From: an uncultured Acidimicrobiia bacterium
GTDB taxonomy: Bacteria; Actinomycetota; Acidimicrobiia; Spongiisociales; Spongiisociaceae
NCBI GenBank assembly: GCA_958295745.1
Contig: OY282370.1
Coordinates: forward strand, 434,001-498,000
Length of the DNA stretch: 64,000 bases
Direction: 5' to 3'
Positions 25,644-34,804 of this stretch are shown here, piece after piece. Below the pieces are notes generated by a model. That model ran no database searches, was not told the DNA's origin, and saw nothing but the letters and a program-made list of their open reading frames with translations. The first letter of the stretch is position 1. The number at the start of each line of letters is the position of its first letter. The position numbers and the translations under genes are program-made.

Positions 25644-26564
25644 ATGACGTTACAGGTAATGACCGTGCGGGGGCCTGTCTCCCCCGACGAGCTGGGGCAC
25701 ACCCAGACCCACGATCACGTCTTCGCCGACATTTCGTGGGCGCGCCACCGCTGGGTGGCCATGCCGATCACCGACGAAGTCCAGATGACGGAGGAGGTCG
25801 GGTTCTACAAGGATGCGGGCGGGGGCGCTCTGGTCGACTGCGCCCTCGAGCACATCGGGAGGGACCCCGAAGCGCTCCGCAGGGTCTCGGAGGCGACCGG
25901 CGTACACATCGTGATGGGCACCGGCTTCTATCGGGAGCCCTATTACCCCGAGTTCGTGAACAAGTGGACCACCGCCCGGCTGGCCGAGTACATCGTCGCC
26001 GAGATCGAGAACGGCTATGCGGACACGGGCATCCGCCCCGGAGTGATCGGCGAGATCGGCATCGACAAGCGATGGGTGCAAGGAGTGGAGGAACGGGTGA
26101 TCCGAGCCGCCGCCCGCGCCCACCGCGCCACCGGGCTGGCGGTGACCACCCACACCCCCCCGCACACGGCACTGCTCTTCCACGAGATCCTGGCGGAGGA
26201 GGGAGTGCCCCCCGACCGCATCATCTTCGGCCACCTGGACAACACGCTGGAGATGGACGAGCTGGAGCGCATCGCCGCCACCGGCGCCTACATCCAGTTC
26301 GACCTGATCGGCATCGAGTGGATCAACGCCGACCATAGGCGGGCCCGATTCCTGGCCGAGCTGATCCGCCGGGGGCACCGGGACCGGTTGCTGGTGGCCC
26401 AGGACATGCCCGCCCGGCCCCGCCTGATGACCAACGGCGGCCACGGCTACCGGCACCTGATCGACAACTTCCTGCCGATGCTGCGGGCGGAAGGGGTCGA
26501 CGACGACACCATCCGTCACATCACCCACACCAACCCTGCTCGGGTGCTGGCGGTAGGCCGGTAG
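25644..26564 (+). CDS. Phosphotriesterase-like lactonase/hydrolase, third copy
   Basis: 306-aa TIM-barrel hydrolase. Ligands are H23-D-H25 in THDHVF, bridging Glu in VIGEIGID, His in VTTHTPP, His in FGHLDN and Asp in VAQDMPA. It is clearly related to, but much more divergent from, the tandem pair at 19.8-21.8 kb. A strong AGGAGG precedes the ATG. The closest functional models are phosphotriesterase-like lactonases and related carboxylesterases. The downstream sugar-type ABC ATPase begins 75 bp later on the same strand. Confidence 0.8.
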   Translation: MTLQVMTVRGPVSPDELGHTQTHDHVFADISWARHRWVAMPITDEVQMTEEVGFYKDAGGGALVDCALEHIGRDPEALRRVSEATGVHIVMGTGFYREPYYPEFVNKWTTARLAEYIVAEIENGYADTGIRPGVIGEIGIDKRWVQGVEERVIRAAARAHRATGLAVTTHTPPHTALLFHEILAEEGVPPDRIIFGHLDNTLEMDELERIAATGAYIQFDLIGIEWINADHRRARFLAELIRRGHRDRLLVAQDMPARPRLMTNGGHGYRHLIDNFLPMLRAEGVDDDTIRHITHTNPARVLAVGR

Positions 26565-26639
26565 GCCGACCGGGATACGGCGCGGGTGTATGATCGCCGG
26601 GGATCTATTCTCACCCCCGTCAGTAACGGAGGATTACCT

Positions 26640-27473
26640 GTGACGAGCACGGCGGCCATTGCCGATCCGGCAACGGGAGAACGCAACGGCAGGACCCCCG
26701 CGCTGGAGCTGCGCAAGATTTCCAAATCCTTCGGCGCCGTCAGGGCGGCCAGGCAGGTCAGCTTCGAGGTGCATAGGGGCGAGGTGATGGGCCTCCTCGG
26801 TGACAACGGCGCCGGCAAGACCACGGTCGTCAACTGCATCTCGGGATCCCACCAGCCGGACTCGGGGCAGATACTCATCGACGGGGCGCCGGTGGGGATA
26901 CCCGACCCCCAGACGGCGCGGGCTCTGGGAATCGAGACCGTCTACCAGGATCTGGCCCTGGTCGAAACCCTGGATGTGACCTCCAACATGTTCCTGGGGC
27001 GGGAGCTGAAGCGGCGGTGGCCCTTGCTGCAGTGGACCGCCTGGATGGACCGCAAACGCATGCAGCGCGAGACGCAGGAGAACCTCGACCGTCTGCACAT
27101 AGACATCCCCTCTGTGAAATCGACCGTCGCTCATCTGTCGGGCGGGCAGCGGCAGGCCATCTCGGTGGGCCGCGCCGTGGCCTGGGGCCGGCACATAGTG
27201 CTGCTCGACGAGCCGGCCGCCGCGCTGGGCGTCGAGCAGACCGATCTGGTGCTGGCCCTGATCAGGCGGCTGCGCGACGAAGGGGTGGCCGTGGTGCTGA
27301 TCAGCCACAACATGCACGACGTGCTCGAGGCCTGCGACCGGGTGGTGGTACTCCGCCACGGCGCCAAGATCGGCCAGATCGACGACCTAGCGGGCCTTAC
27401 CACCCGCCACCTGGTCGACATGATCACCGGGGTCACCCTCGGGGGCAGGGACGTCCGATACACGGAGTCCTGA
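26640..27473 (+). CDS. ABC transporter ATP-binding protein, ribose/sugar (RbsA half) type, orphan
   Basis: 277-aa single-domain ATPase. Walker A is GDNGAGKT (54-61), the signature is LSGGQRQAI, Walker B is IVLLDEPAAALG, and the switch His lies in ISHNMHD. The sequence resembles the N-terminal half of CUT2 sugar ATPases, where single-domain forms pair with separate permeases. The GTG start has GGAGG about 8 nt upstream. No permease or binding protein for it is in the window. It is followed by lactonase, dehydrogenase and mutarotase genes, suggesting uptake of a (deoxy)sugar with partners elsewhere. Confidence 0.82.
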   Translation: MTSTAAIADPATGERNGRTPALELRKISKSFGAVRAARQVSFEVHRGEVMGLLGDNGAGKTTVVNCISGSHQPDSGQILIDGAPVGIPDPQTARALGIETVYQDLALVETLDVTSNMFLGRELKRRWPLLQWTAWMDRKRMQRETQENLDRLHIDIPSVKSTVAHLSGGQRQAISVGRAVAWGRHIVLLDEPAAALGVEQTDLVLALIRRLRDEGVAVVLISHNMHDVLEACDRVVVLRHGAKIGQIDDLAGLTTRHLVDMITGVTLGGRDVRYTES

Positions 27474-27573
27474 CCCGCCTCCCCGCCGCACCCTCGGCAA
27501 CCGGACCGGAGATCTGACGCATCCGGTTCGGCTAGTGTCAGGCGGCGACAGGCCATAGAACACAGGAGGCGGC

Positions 27574-28461
27574 ATGAGCGAGGTCGAATTCGTCGACACC
27601 CACGTCCATTTCTGGGACCGAGACTATTCCAACCTGGCATGGGTGTGGCTGGAGGAAGATTTCATCCATCCCCAGCTGGGCGACACCCATCTGATCAAGA
27701 GCATGAGGCTGTACACCCTGGACGAGTTCCGCGCCGAGGCCGATAGCTGCGGTGCAACGAAAGCCGTCCACATCCAGGCGGCCATCGGCAGTGAGGATCC
27801 GGTGGAGGAGACCCGCTGGCTCCAGGATATGGTCGACCGGAGCGGCTACCCGATGGCGATCGTGGGAGACGCCCGGATGCAGAGCCCCGACGTGGAGGCG
27901 ACCATCGAGCGCCATGTAGAGCACGCCAACTTTCGCGGCCTGCGCGACTTCGCCCAAGGGGACTACCTGGTGGACCCCGACTTCCACCGCGGCTATGCGT
28001 TGCTGGAGAAGTACAACCTGGTCTACGACCTGGACGTGTACTGGGAGGACATGCACAAGGCGGCGGCCATGGCCCGCATGTTCCCCAACATAATCTTGGT
28101 GGTTGACCACGCCGGCTTCCCCCAGGCCAGGACCGCCGAGTACTTCTACGACTGGCGGACGAAGGGCATAGCGTCGTTCGAAGGCCTGGACAACGTCTAC
28201 ATGAAGATCTCGGGTTTGGCTATGGGCGACAAGATGGCCGGACGCGACACGACCTTGGACACCATCAGGCCCTGGGTCGAGTCGTGCCTGGAGGTCTTCG
28301 GAGTGGAGCGGAGCTTCTTCGGCACCAACTGGCCGGTCGACAAGGCGTACACGTCCTACGCCAAGCTGATGAGGGATTATCGCGATCTGATCTCCGGCTA
28401 CAGCAAGGACGAGCAGACCGCCTTGGCCTCCGGCAACGCCTCGAAGGTGTACCGCATCTGA
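27574..28461 (+). CDS. COG3618-type amidohydrolase (sugar lactonase-like)
   Basis: 295-aa TIM-barrel hydrolase starting with the T-H-V-H metal motif (H10, H12), with His in VVDHAGF and a C-terminal Asp in FGTNWPVDKAY. The family includes L-rhamnono- and L-fucono-lactonases and 2-pyrone-4,6-dicarboxylate lactonase. A clear AGGAGG lies upstream of the ATG. With the following SDR and the L-rhamnose mutarotase on the opposite strand, the best guess is hydrolysis of a 6-deoxyaldonolactone formed by the SDR. Confidence 0.75.
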   Translation: MSEVEFVDTHVHFWDRDYSNLAWVWLEEDFIHPQLGDTHLIKSMRLYTLDEFRAEADSCGATKAVHIQAAIGSEDPVEETRWLQDMVDRSGYPMAIVGDARMQSPDVEATIERHVEHANFRGLRDFAQGDYLVDPDFHRGYALLEKYNLVYDLDVYWEDMHKAAAMARMFPNIILVVDHAGFPQARTAEYFYDWRTKGIASFEGLDNVYMKISGLAMGDKMAGRDTTLDTIRPWVESCLEVFGVERSFFGTNWPVDKAYTSYAKLMRDYRDLISGYSKDEQTALASGNASKVYRI

Positions 28462-28519
28462 GGTCCCCGTTTCCGTGTGACCCGAAGGAGGGCAGGCGCC
28501 CGGAACGGAGGAGGGAACG

Positions 28520-29215
28520 ATGACCAGAACAGCGCTCGTCACCGGATCGGCCCGCGGGATAGGGGCCGCCATCTGCTCGGCCCTGCGAAACGACGGCTTG
28601 GCGGTCGTCGGGGCAGATATCATCGAGCACGAACACGAGGACCTGGACCGGGTGATCGAGGTAGACCTGTCGTTACCCTCGGAGTGCGCTCGGCTGATCG
28701 CCGAGGCCGGCCCGGTGGACGTACTGGTCCAGAACGCCGCCATATTCTTCGAGAAGCCCATCCCCGACTTCACATCGGAGGACTTCGACTACACGATCGC
28801 CGTGAACCTGCGCGCCAACTTCCTCCTGAGCCAGGGTCTCGTGGAGGGCATGTGCGAGCGCGGCTGGGGGCGCATCATCAACATCTCCAGCGTCGGCGCC
28901 CGCACCGGCGGCGTGTCGAACTCGGCGGTGTACAACGCCACCAAGGCGGGGATGATCTCCTTGACCAAGAACTTCGCCCGGAACTACGGGCGTTACGGGG
29001 TTACCGCCAACGCTCTGGCGCCCGGATTCGTGGAGAGTTTCATGACCAGCCACGTTCCGGCCGACCTGAAAGCCCATTACCTGTCCCAGGTCCCGGTGGG
29101 CCGGGCCGGTCAACCCGCCGATATCGCCGGCGTGGCCGCCTTCCTGGCCGGCGAGGGGGCTTCCTTCATAAACGGCGCCACCATCGACGTGAACGGCGGA
29201 TGGGTGATGACCTGA
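28520..29215 (+). CDS. SDR-family dehydrogenase (sugar dehydrogenase-like)
   Basis: 231-aa classical short-chain dehydrogenase with TGSARGIG (8-15), NAA at 72-74, catalytic S123/S124, and Y138-x3-K142 in YNATKAG. The length and C-terminal NGATIDVNGGW are typical. Family members include L-rhamnose and L-fucose 1-dehydrogenases as well as 3-oxoacyl reductases. The lactonase gene upstream (58 bp gap) and the mutarotase downstream favour oxidation of an aldose at C1. The ATG has a GGAGGAGGGA purine tract upstream. Confidence 0.8.
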   Translation: MTRTALVTGSARGIGAAICSALRNDGLAVVGADIIEHEHEDLDRVIEVDLSLPSECARLIAEAGPVDVLVQNAAIFFEKPIPDFTSEDFDYTIAVNLRANFLLSQGLVEGMCERGWGRIINISSVGARTGGVSNSAVYNATKAGMISLTKNFARNYGRYGVTANALAPGFVESFMTSHVPADLKAHYLSQVPVGRAGQPADIAGVAAFLAGEGASFINGATIDVNGGWVMT

Positions 29216-29241
29216 CCGCCGGACCTGACGATCCGGGGGGG

Positions 29242-29556
29242 TCAGTCGAGGTGCCAGACCTCTTCCGCCCAGAAGAGGTTGCCGTCCTCGTCCACGAGGC
29301 TCAAGATCACGTCCTCGAACCAGGCCGACCAGCGGGCGTTGATCTCGTTGCCGGCGATCTTGCCGAAGGCGGTCTCGATGTCCGGGTGGCACTCGACGTA
29401 GGCGATGATCTGAGAGCCCCGGCGGAACAGGGAGTAGTTCTTCAAACCGGCGCTCTGGATGAGCTCGACCAGCTCGGGCCATATCTCGTCGTGGCGCTTC
29501 TTGTACTCGTCAGCCTTGTCGGGGTATATCTCGAAGGTGAAGCACGCTCGCTGCAC
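29242..29556 (-). CDS. L-rhamnose mutarotase family protein
   Basis: 104-aa dimeric alpha/beta-barrel protein matching the RhaM/YiiL family in length and motif. The proposed acid His is H22 in KKRHDEIWPE, with Trp residues in NARWSAWFED and EEVWHLD. It equilibrates alpha and beta anomers of L-rhamnose, or L-fucose in relatives. It is transcribed toward the SDR gene (convergent). A role as first step of the deoxyhexose set formed with the lactonase and SDR is inferred. Confidence 0.85.
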   Translation of the reverse strand: MQRACFTFEIYPDKADEYKKRHDEIWPELVELIQSAGLKNYSLFRRGSQIIAYVECHPDIETAFGKIAGNEINARWSAWFEDVILSLVDEDGNLFWAEEVWHLD

Positions 29557-29601
29557 GGTTCCTCCAGCCGTTGCGTCCAGAAACTGTCTCGATAACCCTA
29601 G

Positions 29602-29907
29602 CTAGGTGCGGTTCTGGTCGTAATGCACCAGCGAGTGGCGGATGATCCGGGCCGCCTCGTCGGCCTGCCCCTCCGTCCAGCCCCCCGCCCGCCGCGCCGA
29701 GACGACGTTCGAGAACACGTACACCGACATCAGGGAAGGAAAGGCTTCGAAGAGGGCCGCCGCCACCTGTCCGGGGTAGGTGCCCGAAGCGGCTGCGGAG
29801 GCGGCGTCCGGGTAGCTCTCGCCTTCCTGGCCGGAGAAGCTTCGGTCGGTGTCGAAGACCGCCGCCTCTCCCAGCAACAGATGATCGACTTCGATGAGCT
29901 GGCCCAC
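29602..29907 (-). CDS. Hypothetical protein
   Basis: 101 aa, no family recognised. It starts at a GTG (MGQLIEVDHLLLGEA) preceded by AAAGGAGG three bases away, and ends VHYDQNRT. It has no membrane segment and is predicted helical with two short Gly/Ala-rich stretches. It lies downstream of pyruvate kinase on the same strand across a 184-bp gap in which nothing else was recognised. The strong ribosome-binding sequence is the main support for its reality. Confidence 0.5.
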   Translation of the reverse strand: MGQLIEVDHLLLGEAAVFDTDRSFSGQEGESYPDAASAAASGTYPGQVAAALFEAFPSLMSVYVFSNVVSARRAGGWTEGQADEAARIIRHSLVHYDQNRT

Positions 29908-30091
29908 TCGCCTCCTTTGTGCCCGGTCGAGTCTAGGAGGACGCCGAGCAATACACCAGCGGCCCGACGGTCGCCGATGAAAATGCCTGGTCAGGCGGGC
30001 GGCGGCCCCAAGACCCCCGACACCCCGCCCGCAGGCCGCGCAACAACACGCCCTCCATCCCCCCGCAAGCAATTCCATCGACGGATCGGGG

Positions 30092-31546
30092 TCAACCGGC
30101 AGGCCGGGGAAAAACCCTAAGGCGCTCCCCGATCACGTGGAGTTTCACGAGGTTGGTGGAGGCCTGCTGGTTGGGCGGCACCCCCGCCACCATCACCACC
30201 CCCTCGCCGCGCTTGCAGATACCGGCCTTCTCCAGGTATTTCTCGGCGGCGGCGAACATCAGATCGGTGGAGGCCCGGGGCTCGAAGGGGATCGGGGTCA
30301 CCCCCCAGTAGAGGGCCATGCGGCGCCGGATCCGGGGGTCGGGGGCGAAGACCATGATGTCGGCCGAGGGCCGGTACTTCGACAGCAGCTGCGCGGTGCC
30401 GCCCGACTCTGTGAAGGCCACGATGGTTCGGAAGCCCAGGTCGCGGGCGGCCTCGGTCGCCGCCTTGGCCGTAGCCGAGGCGAAGGTCGAAGCCAGGTAG
30501 CTCTCCAGGAAATGGACCTCTTCGGCGCCGGTCATATGGATGTCCCGGTGGCGCTCCGCTTCGCGGCAGATAGACGACATCGCCTCCACCGCACGGACCG
30601 GATTCCGTCCGACTGCGGTCTCGGCGGACAGCATCACCGCGTCTGTGCCGGAAGCCACCGCGTTGGACACGTCGGTCACCTCCGCTCGGCTGGGCCGCAT
30701 GGCCGTGACCATGGATTCGAGCATCTCGGTGGCGGTGATGGATATCCGCCCGGCCCGGTTGGTGCGGCGCAGGATGTCGGATTGGACGTGGGGAATGGTC
30801 TCCAGCGGGAGCTGCACCCCCAGATCACCGCGCGCCACCATCACCCCGTCCGCCTCGTCGAGGATCGAATCGAGGTTCTCGTAGGCGGCGGCCAGCTCCA
30901 CCTTGGCGATGATCGGCGCGCCGGCGCCGGCCAGTTTCCGCACCTCGGCGACATCATCCCCCGTCCTCACGAACGAGGCGGCCACGAAGTCCACACCCAG
31001 CCGCCGGCCGAACTCGAGGTCCCGGCGGTCCTTCTCGGTGATCGAACCGACTGCGAGGCGGCTTCCCGGGAAGGCGATGCCCTTGCGTTCCTTCAGGGTG
31101 CCCCCCCGCTCTATGCGTACCGTGAGGGTGTCATCGTCCACCCCGGTCACCAGGCCTTCGATCAGACCGTCCGACATCACCACCCGGGCGCCGGCCCGCA
31201 CTTCGGAGGCGAGGCCGGGGTAGTCGACCGGTATCGACCCCGGGCCGCCGCTCCGACCGGAAGCAGACATCCGGACCGTATCGCCGGGACCCAGCTCCAT
31301 CTCGCCTCCGGGCAGCCGGCCCGTCCTCATCTTGGGACCCTGGATGTCCTGGAGCACCGCCACGGACCGGTCCGCCGCGGCGGCGGCCCGGCGTATCCAC
31401 CCCACCATACGGTCATGGGACTCCTGGTCGCCGTGGCTGAAGTTCAACCGGGCCACGTCCATCCCGGCCTCGACCAATGCCCTCACCGAATCGGCGTCGG
31501 CCACCGCCGGGCCCATCGTGGCTATGATCTTCGTCCTACGCGACAC
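30092..31546 (-). CDS. pyk: Pyruvate kinase
   Basis: 484-aa glycolytic enzyme making pyruvate and ATP from phosphoenolpyruvate and ADP. Seen are ARLNFSHG near the N-terminus, the B domain from about 70 to 170, the catalytic-lysine/Mg region IIAKVEL with VMVARGDLGVQ, the signature ITATEMLESM, and the C-terminal allosteric domain beginning after the SAETAVG segment. Length is normal for the bacterial family. The start MSRRTKIIATMGPA matches family N-termini. It is followed on the same strand by a small hypothetical gene; the tRNA-Asn lies about 75 bp upstream. Confidence 0.95.
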   Translation of the reverse strand: MSRRTKIIATMGPAVADADSVRALVEAGMDVARLNFSHGDQESHDRMVGWIRRAAAAADRSVAVLQDIQGPKMRTGRLPGGEMELGPGDTVRMSASGRSGGPGSIPVDYPGLASEVRAGARVVMSDGLIEGLVTGVDDDTLTVRIERGGTLKERKGIAFPGSRLAVGSITEKDRRDLEFGRRLGVDFVAASFVRTGDDVAEVRKLAGAGAPIIAKVELAAAYENLDSILDEADGVMVARGDLGVQLPLETIPHVQSDILRRTNRAGRISITATEMLESMVTAMRPSRAEVTDVSNAVASGTDAVMLSAETAVGRNPVRAVEAMSSICREAERHRDIHMTGAEEVHFLESYLASTFASATAKAATEAARDLGFRTIVAFTESGGTAQLLSKYRPSADIMVFAPDPRIRRRMALYWGVTPIPFEPRASTDLMFAAAEKYLEKAGICKRGEGVVMVAGVPPNQQASTNLVKLHVIGERLRVFPRPAG

Positions 31547-31622
31547 GGGCCTCCTCGCACTCGAAGCCGCCGGTGCAGGGCACAGCGCACCGGGTGGGGC
31601 CCCGATCCCGTCGGGGAAACGG

Positions 31623-31696
31623 CTCCGGGGGTGGGACTCGAACCCACAACCAACGGATTAACAGTCCGCTGCTCTGCCGAATTGAGCTACCCCGGA
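31623..31696 (-). tRNA. tRNA-Asn (GTT)
   Basis: 74-nt cloverleaf read on the minus strand. The 7-bp acceptor is TCCGGGG/CCCCGGA, the D-arm begins AGCTCAATTCGG, and the anticodon loop CTGTTAA has anticodon GTT. The T-arm is GTGGG-TTCGAGT-CCCAC and the discriminator base is G. CCA is not encoded. It lies between rpoD and pyruvate kinase, both also on the minus strand. Confidence 0.95.
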
Positions 31697-31744
31697 AAGG
31701 TCTATCAGGAGGTCATGGTACCAGGACCTCCGCCTTCTCCGATC

Positions 31745-32884
31745 TCACGCCTCCCGGATGTATCCTTCCAGACGGCGCCGGTCGCTGTGGTTGCGCAGTT
31801 TGACGAGCGCCCTCATCTCCAGCTGGCGGATCCGCTCCTTGGTAACACCGAAGTGGCCGCTCAGCTCGTCGAGAGAATACGGTTGGCCGTCGCCCAGCCC
31901 GAACCGCAGCAGGATGAGCCGGCGCTCCCGTTCGGTGAGGCCGTTGAGCACCATCGCCACGTACTCCTGGAGCAGATTCAGGGAGGCGGCCTCCACCTCC
32001 ACCTCCGCCCGCCGGTCGGGTACGAAATCACCCAAGGTCGACCCGTCCTTCTCCCCCACCGGCGTCTCCAACGAGACGGGATCCTGGGAGAGCTTCGAGA
32101 TCTCCACCACCCGGGCGGGCGATAGATCTATCTCCAAGGCGACTTCCTCGGTGGTGGGATCCCGGCCCAGCTCCTGGAAAAGGCGCCGCCGGGCCGAGGT
32201 CAATTGGTAGATGGTCTCGACCATATGGGACGGCACCCTGATGGTGCGCCCCTTGTCGGCCAGGGCCCTGGTCACCTTCTGACGGATCCACCAGGTGCCG
32301 TAGGTGGAGAACTTGAACCCCTTGCGGTAGTCGAACCGCTCCACCGCCTCTATCAAACCGAGGTTGCCCTCCTGGATGAGGTCGAGCAGGGGCATGCCGT
32401 TGCCCAGATAGCGCTTGACGACCGCCACCACCAGGCGCAGATTGGACTCGATCAACCGCTGCGCGGCCTCCTCCCCCTTGCGGACGGTGCGGGTGAGGAG
32501 CATGCGTTCCTTCACCGAGTGGGCTTCCCCCGCCTCGAGCGCCGCCAGCCGGGACTCTGCCTTGCGTCCGGCCTCCATCGCCATGGCCAGCTCCACCTCC
32601 TGCTGGGTGGTCAGCAGGGAGTACCGTCCGATCTCGTTCAGATACATGGTGACCGAATCTTCCAGCAGAACCATGGCTTGGTCGGCGGGCAGCTCGTATC
32701 GGTCCGCCCCGTCCTCCACCACCTTGACCCCGCTCCTGCCGACGGTCTCCATGACATGTTCGAAGGCCGACCCGGAAACCTCCGCATCCTCCAGCTCCTG
32801 CTGGACCTCGGCCACGGTCACGAACCCGCGCCGGCGGCCCCTCTTCAGTATCTCTTCGACGGCCTCTTCTATGCGTGGATCCAC
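31745..32884 (-). CDS. rpoD: RNA polymerase primary sigma factor
   Basis: 379-aa sigma-70 protein: an N-terminal region 1.1-like segment, region 1.2 (VTMYLNEIGRYSLL), core-binding region 2 (IQEGNLGLIEAVERFDYRKG), region 2.4 (FSTYGTWWIRQ), region 3, and region 4.2 ending GVTKERIRQLEMRALVKLR. The usual Ala in STYATWWIRQ is Gly here. The GTG start overlaps the end of dnaG by 16 nt, with GAGGAG about 6 nt upstream. The dnaG-rpoD pairing identifies this as the housekeeping sigma factor rather than an accessory group 2 member, though it is on the short side. Confidence 0.92.
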   Translation of the reverse strand: MDPRIEEAVEEILKRGRRRGFVTVAEVQQELEDAEVSGSAFEHVMETVGRSGVKVVEDGADRYELPADQAMVLLEDSVTMYLNEIGRYSLLTTQQEVELAMAMEAGRKAESRLAALEAGEAHSVKERMLLTRTVRKGEEAAQRLIESNLRLVVAVVKRYLGNGMPLLDLIQEGNLGLIEAVERFDYRKGFKFSTYGTWWIRQKVTRALADKGRTIRVPSHMVETIYQLTSARRRLFQELGRDPTTEEVALEIDLSPARVVEISKLSQDPVSLETPVGEKDGSTLGDFVPDRRAEVEVEAASLNLLQEYVAMVLNGLTERERRLILLRFGLGDGQPYSLDELSGHFGVTKERIRQLEMRALVKLRNHSDRRRLEGYIREA

Positions 32885-34641
32885 ACCTGCTCCTCTTCGG
32901 ATCCGGACCCACGGCGCTGCAGGATCATCAGCTCCTCCATCGTTCGTAGATATTCCTCTTCGTCTCTGCCGCGGTCGAGGGATTCGAGCCGGAGCTGCAG
33001 CTCGGCCTTCTGGCGCTTCACGGACCGCTCTTCGAGATGGGCCAGCACATCCTCGACCGGATCAGGCGGCGGATCCCGCATCAGTTCCAGACGCCTGGCC
33101 AAGGCCGCCAGATCGCGGTCCTGTATCTCCAGGATGGGTACCGGCGTCCCGGGAGGGAGGCGGCGGCCCTCCTCCAGCAGCCAGGCGGCCAGCCGCCGGG
33201 CCCCGGGGTGGTCGAACATGCCCGGAGAGATCTTGTCGGCGGGCGCCGCCCCCGCCATCAGGTGGCGCAGCAGATCCGCCTCGAACCTCTCCGGGCCCCT
33301 CGCGGCCGCTTCTCTCGGCGGCGCCTGTTGCGTACGGCCCCCCTTCGGACCGCCCGGCGCGGCGCGGACCTTCTCCATGACCGCGGTTTTGCCGGTCCTG
33401 GTCCGCCTAGCCACGTCCGTAGCGTATCGATAGCGGGCCATCTCGTGGGGGTGGCGGGCGATCACCTTCGCCGCCTCCTCCATGGCCCGGATGGCGTCCT
33501 CGGGTTCGGACAGGTTGCGGCGTTCGAATATCCGTTCGATGCGGAAACGGGTGATGGTCTCGGCGGAATCCACCGCCTTCTTGAGCTGAGGTATCTGACC
33601 TTCCAGCACCATGTCCGCCGGATCGCGGCCCTCCGGCATCTTCGCCACCCGCAGGTCGAGGTCCAGGTTGGCGGCGATCCGCAGCTCGTCGCCCCGAACC
33701 ACCGCCCCCGCTCCGGCGGCGTCGGCGTCGAAGGCCATCACGATCCGGGAGGCGAACCGGCGGAGCAGGTCGAAATGCCCCTCCCCCAGCGCGGTGCCGC
33801 AGGTGGCCACCGCCAGCGGCATGTCGGCGAGATGGAAGGCGATCACGTCGGTGTACCCCTCGACCACCACCGCCGTCCCTTCCCGGCTGATGGCCGAGCG
33901 GGAACGGTCCAGCCCGTAGAGCAACTCACCTTTCTTGTAGAGGGTGGTCTCGGAGGTGTTCAGGTACTTGGGGCCCTCCCCGGCGAGCAACCGCCCTCCG
34001 AACCCCACCATGTCACCCGCCGTGTTGCGGATCGGGAACATCAGGCGGCCCCGCATCAGATCGACCAGGCGGCGGTTCCTGGCCGGCCTGGCCAGCCCCG
34101 CCGTTGCGATGTCCTTCTCTCTGAACCCCCGGCTGCGGAGATGGGAGACCAGAGCGTCGAACTCGTCCGGGGCGTAGCCGAGCTCGAACTGTTCCACCAC
34201 CTCCCCGTCGTAGCCCCGGCCCCGCAGGTAGGCGCGGGCGGGCCCCGCATCGGGCGCTTCCTTGAGGCGGGCGTTGTAGAACCGCCCGGCTTCCTGGACG
34301 GCCTCCAGCAGCTGCTTGCGCCGCTCACTGCGCTGCGCCGCACCGGGGTCCCGCCGGATCACGATCCCCGCCTGGTCGGCCAGCATCTCCAGCGCCTCGA
34401 CGAAGGACAGGCCCCTGGTTTCCTGCACGAAGCTGAACACGTCCCCGCCCACCCCGCACCCGAAGCAGTGATAGAGGCCCCGCGCCGGGTCGATCGAGAG
34501 GGAGGGGGTCTTCTCGGTGTGGAAGGGGCATAAGGCCATGAACGAGCCTCTCACCTTCCGTACGGTGGTAACCCCCTCGAACAGCTCGACCAGGTTCACC
34601 GCTTCACGGATGCGCTCCAGGTCGTCGCGATCGGCTGCCAT
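32869..34641 (-). CDS. dnaG: DNA primase
   Basis: 590-aa primase making RNA primers at the replication fork. The N-terminal CHC2 zinc ribbon has C38, H41, C59 and C62. The catalytic core has EGYTDVIAF and the TOPRIM acidic pair in MAFDADAAG. The variable C-terminal region of about 190 residues is the expected helicase-binding domain. The ATG start MAADRDDLERI has GAGGG just upstream. It overlaps rpoD, the classic macromolecular-synthesis arrangement. Confidence 0.95.
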   Translation of the reverse strand: MAADRDDLERIREAVNLVELFEGVTTVRKVRGSFMALCPFHTEKTPSLSIDPARGLYHCFGCGVGGDVFSFVQETRGLSFVEALEMLADQAGIVIRRDPGAAQRSERRKQLLEAVQEAGRFYNARLKEAPDAGPARAYLRGRGYDGEVVEQFELGYAPDEFDALVSHLRSRGFREKDIATAGLARPARNRRLVDLMRGRLMFPIRNTAGDMVGFGGRLLAGEGPKYLNTSETTLYKKGELLYGLDRSRSAISREGTAVVVEGYTDVIAFHLADMPLAVATCGTALGEGHFDLLRRFASRIVMAFDADAAGAGAVVRGDELRIAANLDLDLRVAKMPEGRDPADMVLEGQIPQLKKAVDSAETITRFRIERIFERRNLSEPEDAIRAMEEAAKVIARHPHEMARYRYATDVARRTRTGKTAVMEKVRAAPGGPKGGRTQQAPPREAAARGPERFEADLLRHLMAGAAPADKISPGMFDHPGARRLAAWLLEEGRRLPPGTPVPILEIQDRDLAALARRLELMRDPPPDPVEDVLAHLEERSVKRQKAELQLRLESLDRGRDEEEYLRTMEELMILQRRGSGSEEEQVWIHA

Positions 34642-34804
34642 ACCCTCGACGAGTGTAAACCCGAATCGGGGGATACCTCCTGCTGAACGGGCAACTTGGC
34701 CGGAATATTTTTCGCGGAGATTCCGAGCCGATATCTCCTGCCCGCCGTCACCCGTCACCGGTGGGGGCGTATCCCGGCTCAGGGACGCCGGACGCGTCCT
34801 ACGT

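Noticed and set aside
19796-26564. Organophosphate-degradation operon
   Set aside because: Three phosphotriesterase-like genes are present, but most such proteins are lactonases or related hydrolases, and the bridging residue is Glu rather than carboxylated Lys. No organophosphate-specific neighbours are seen.
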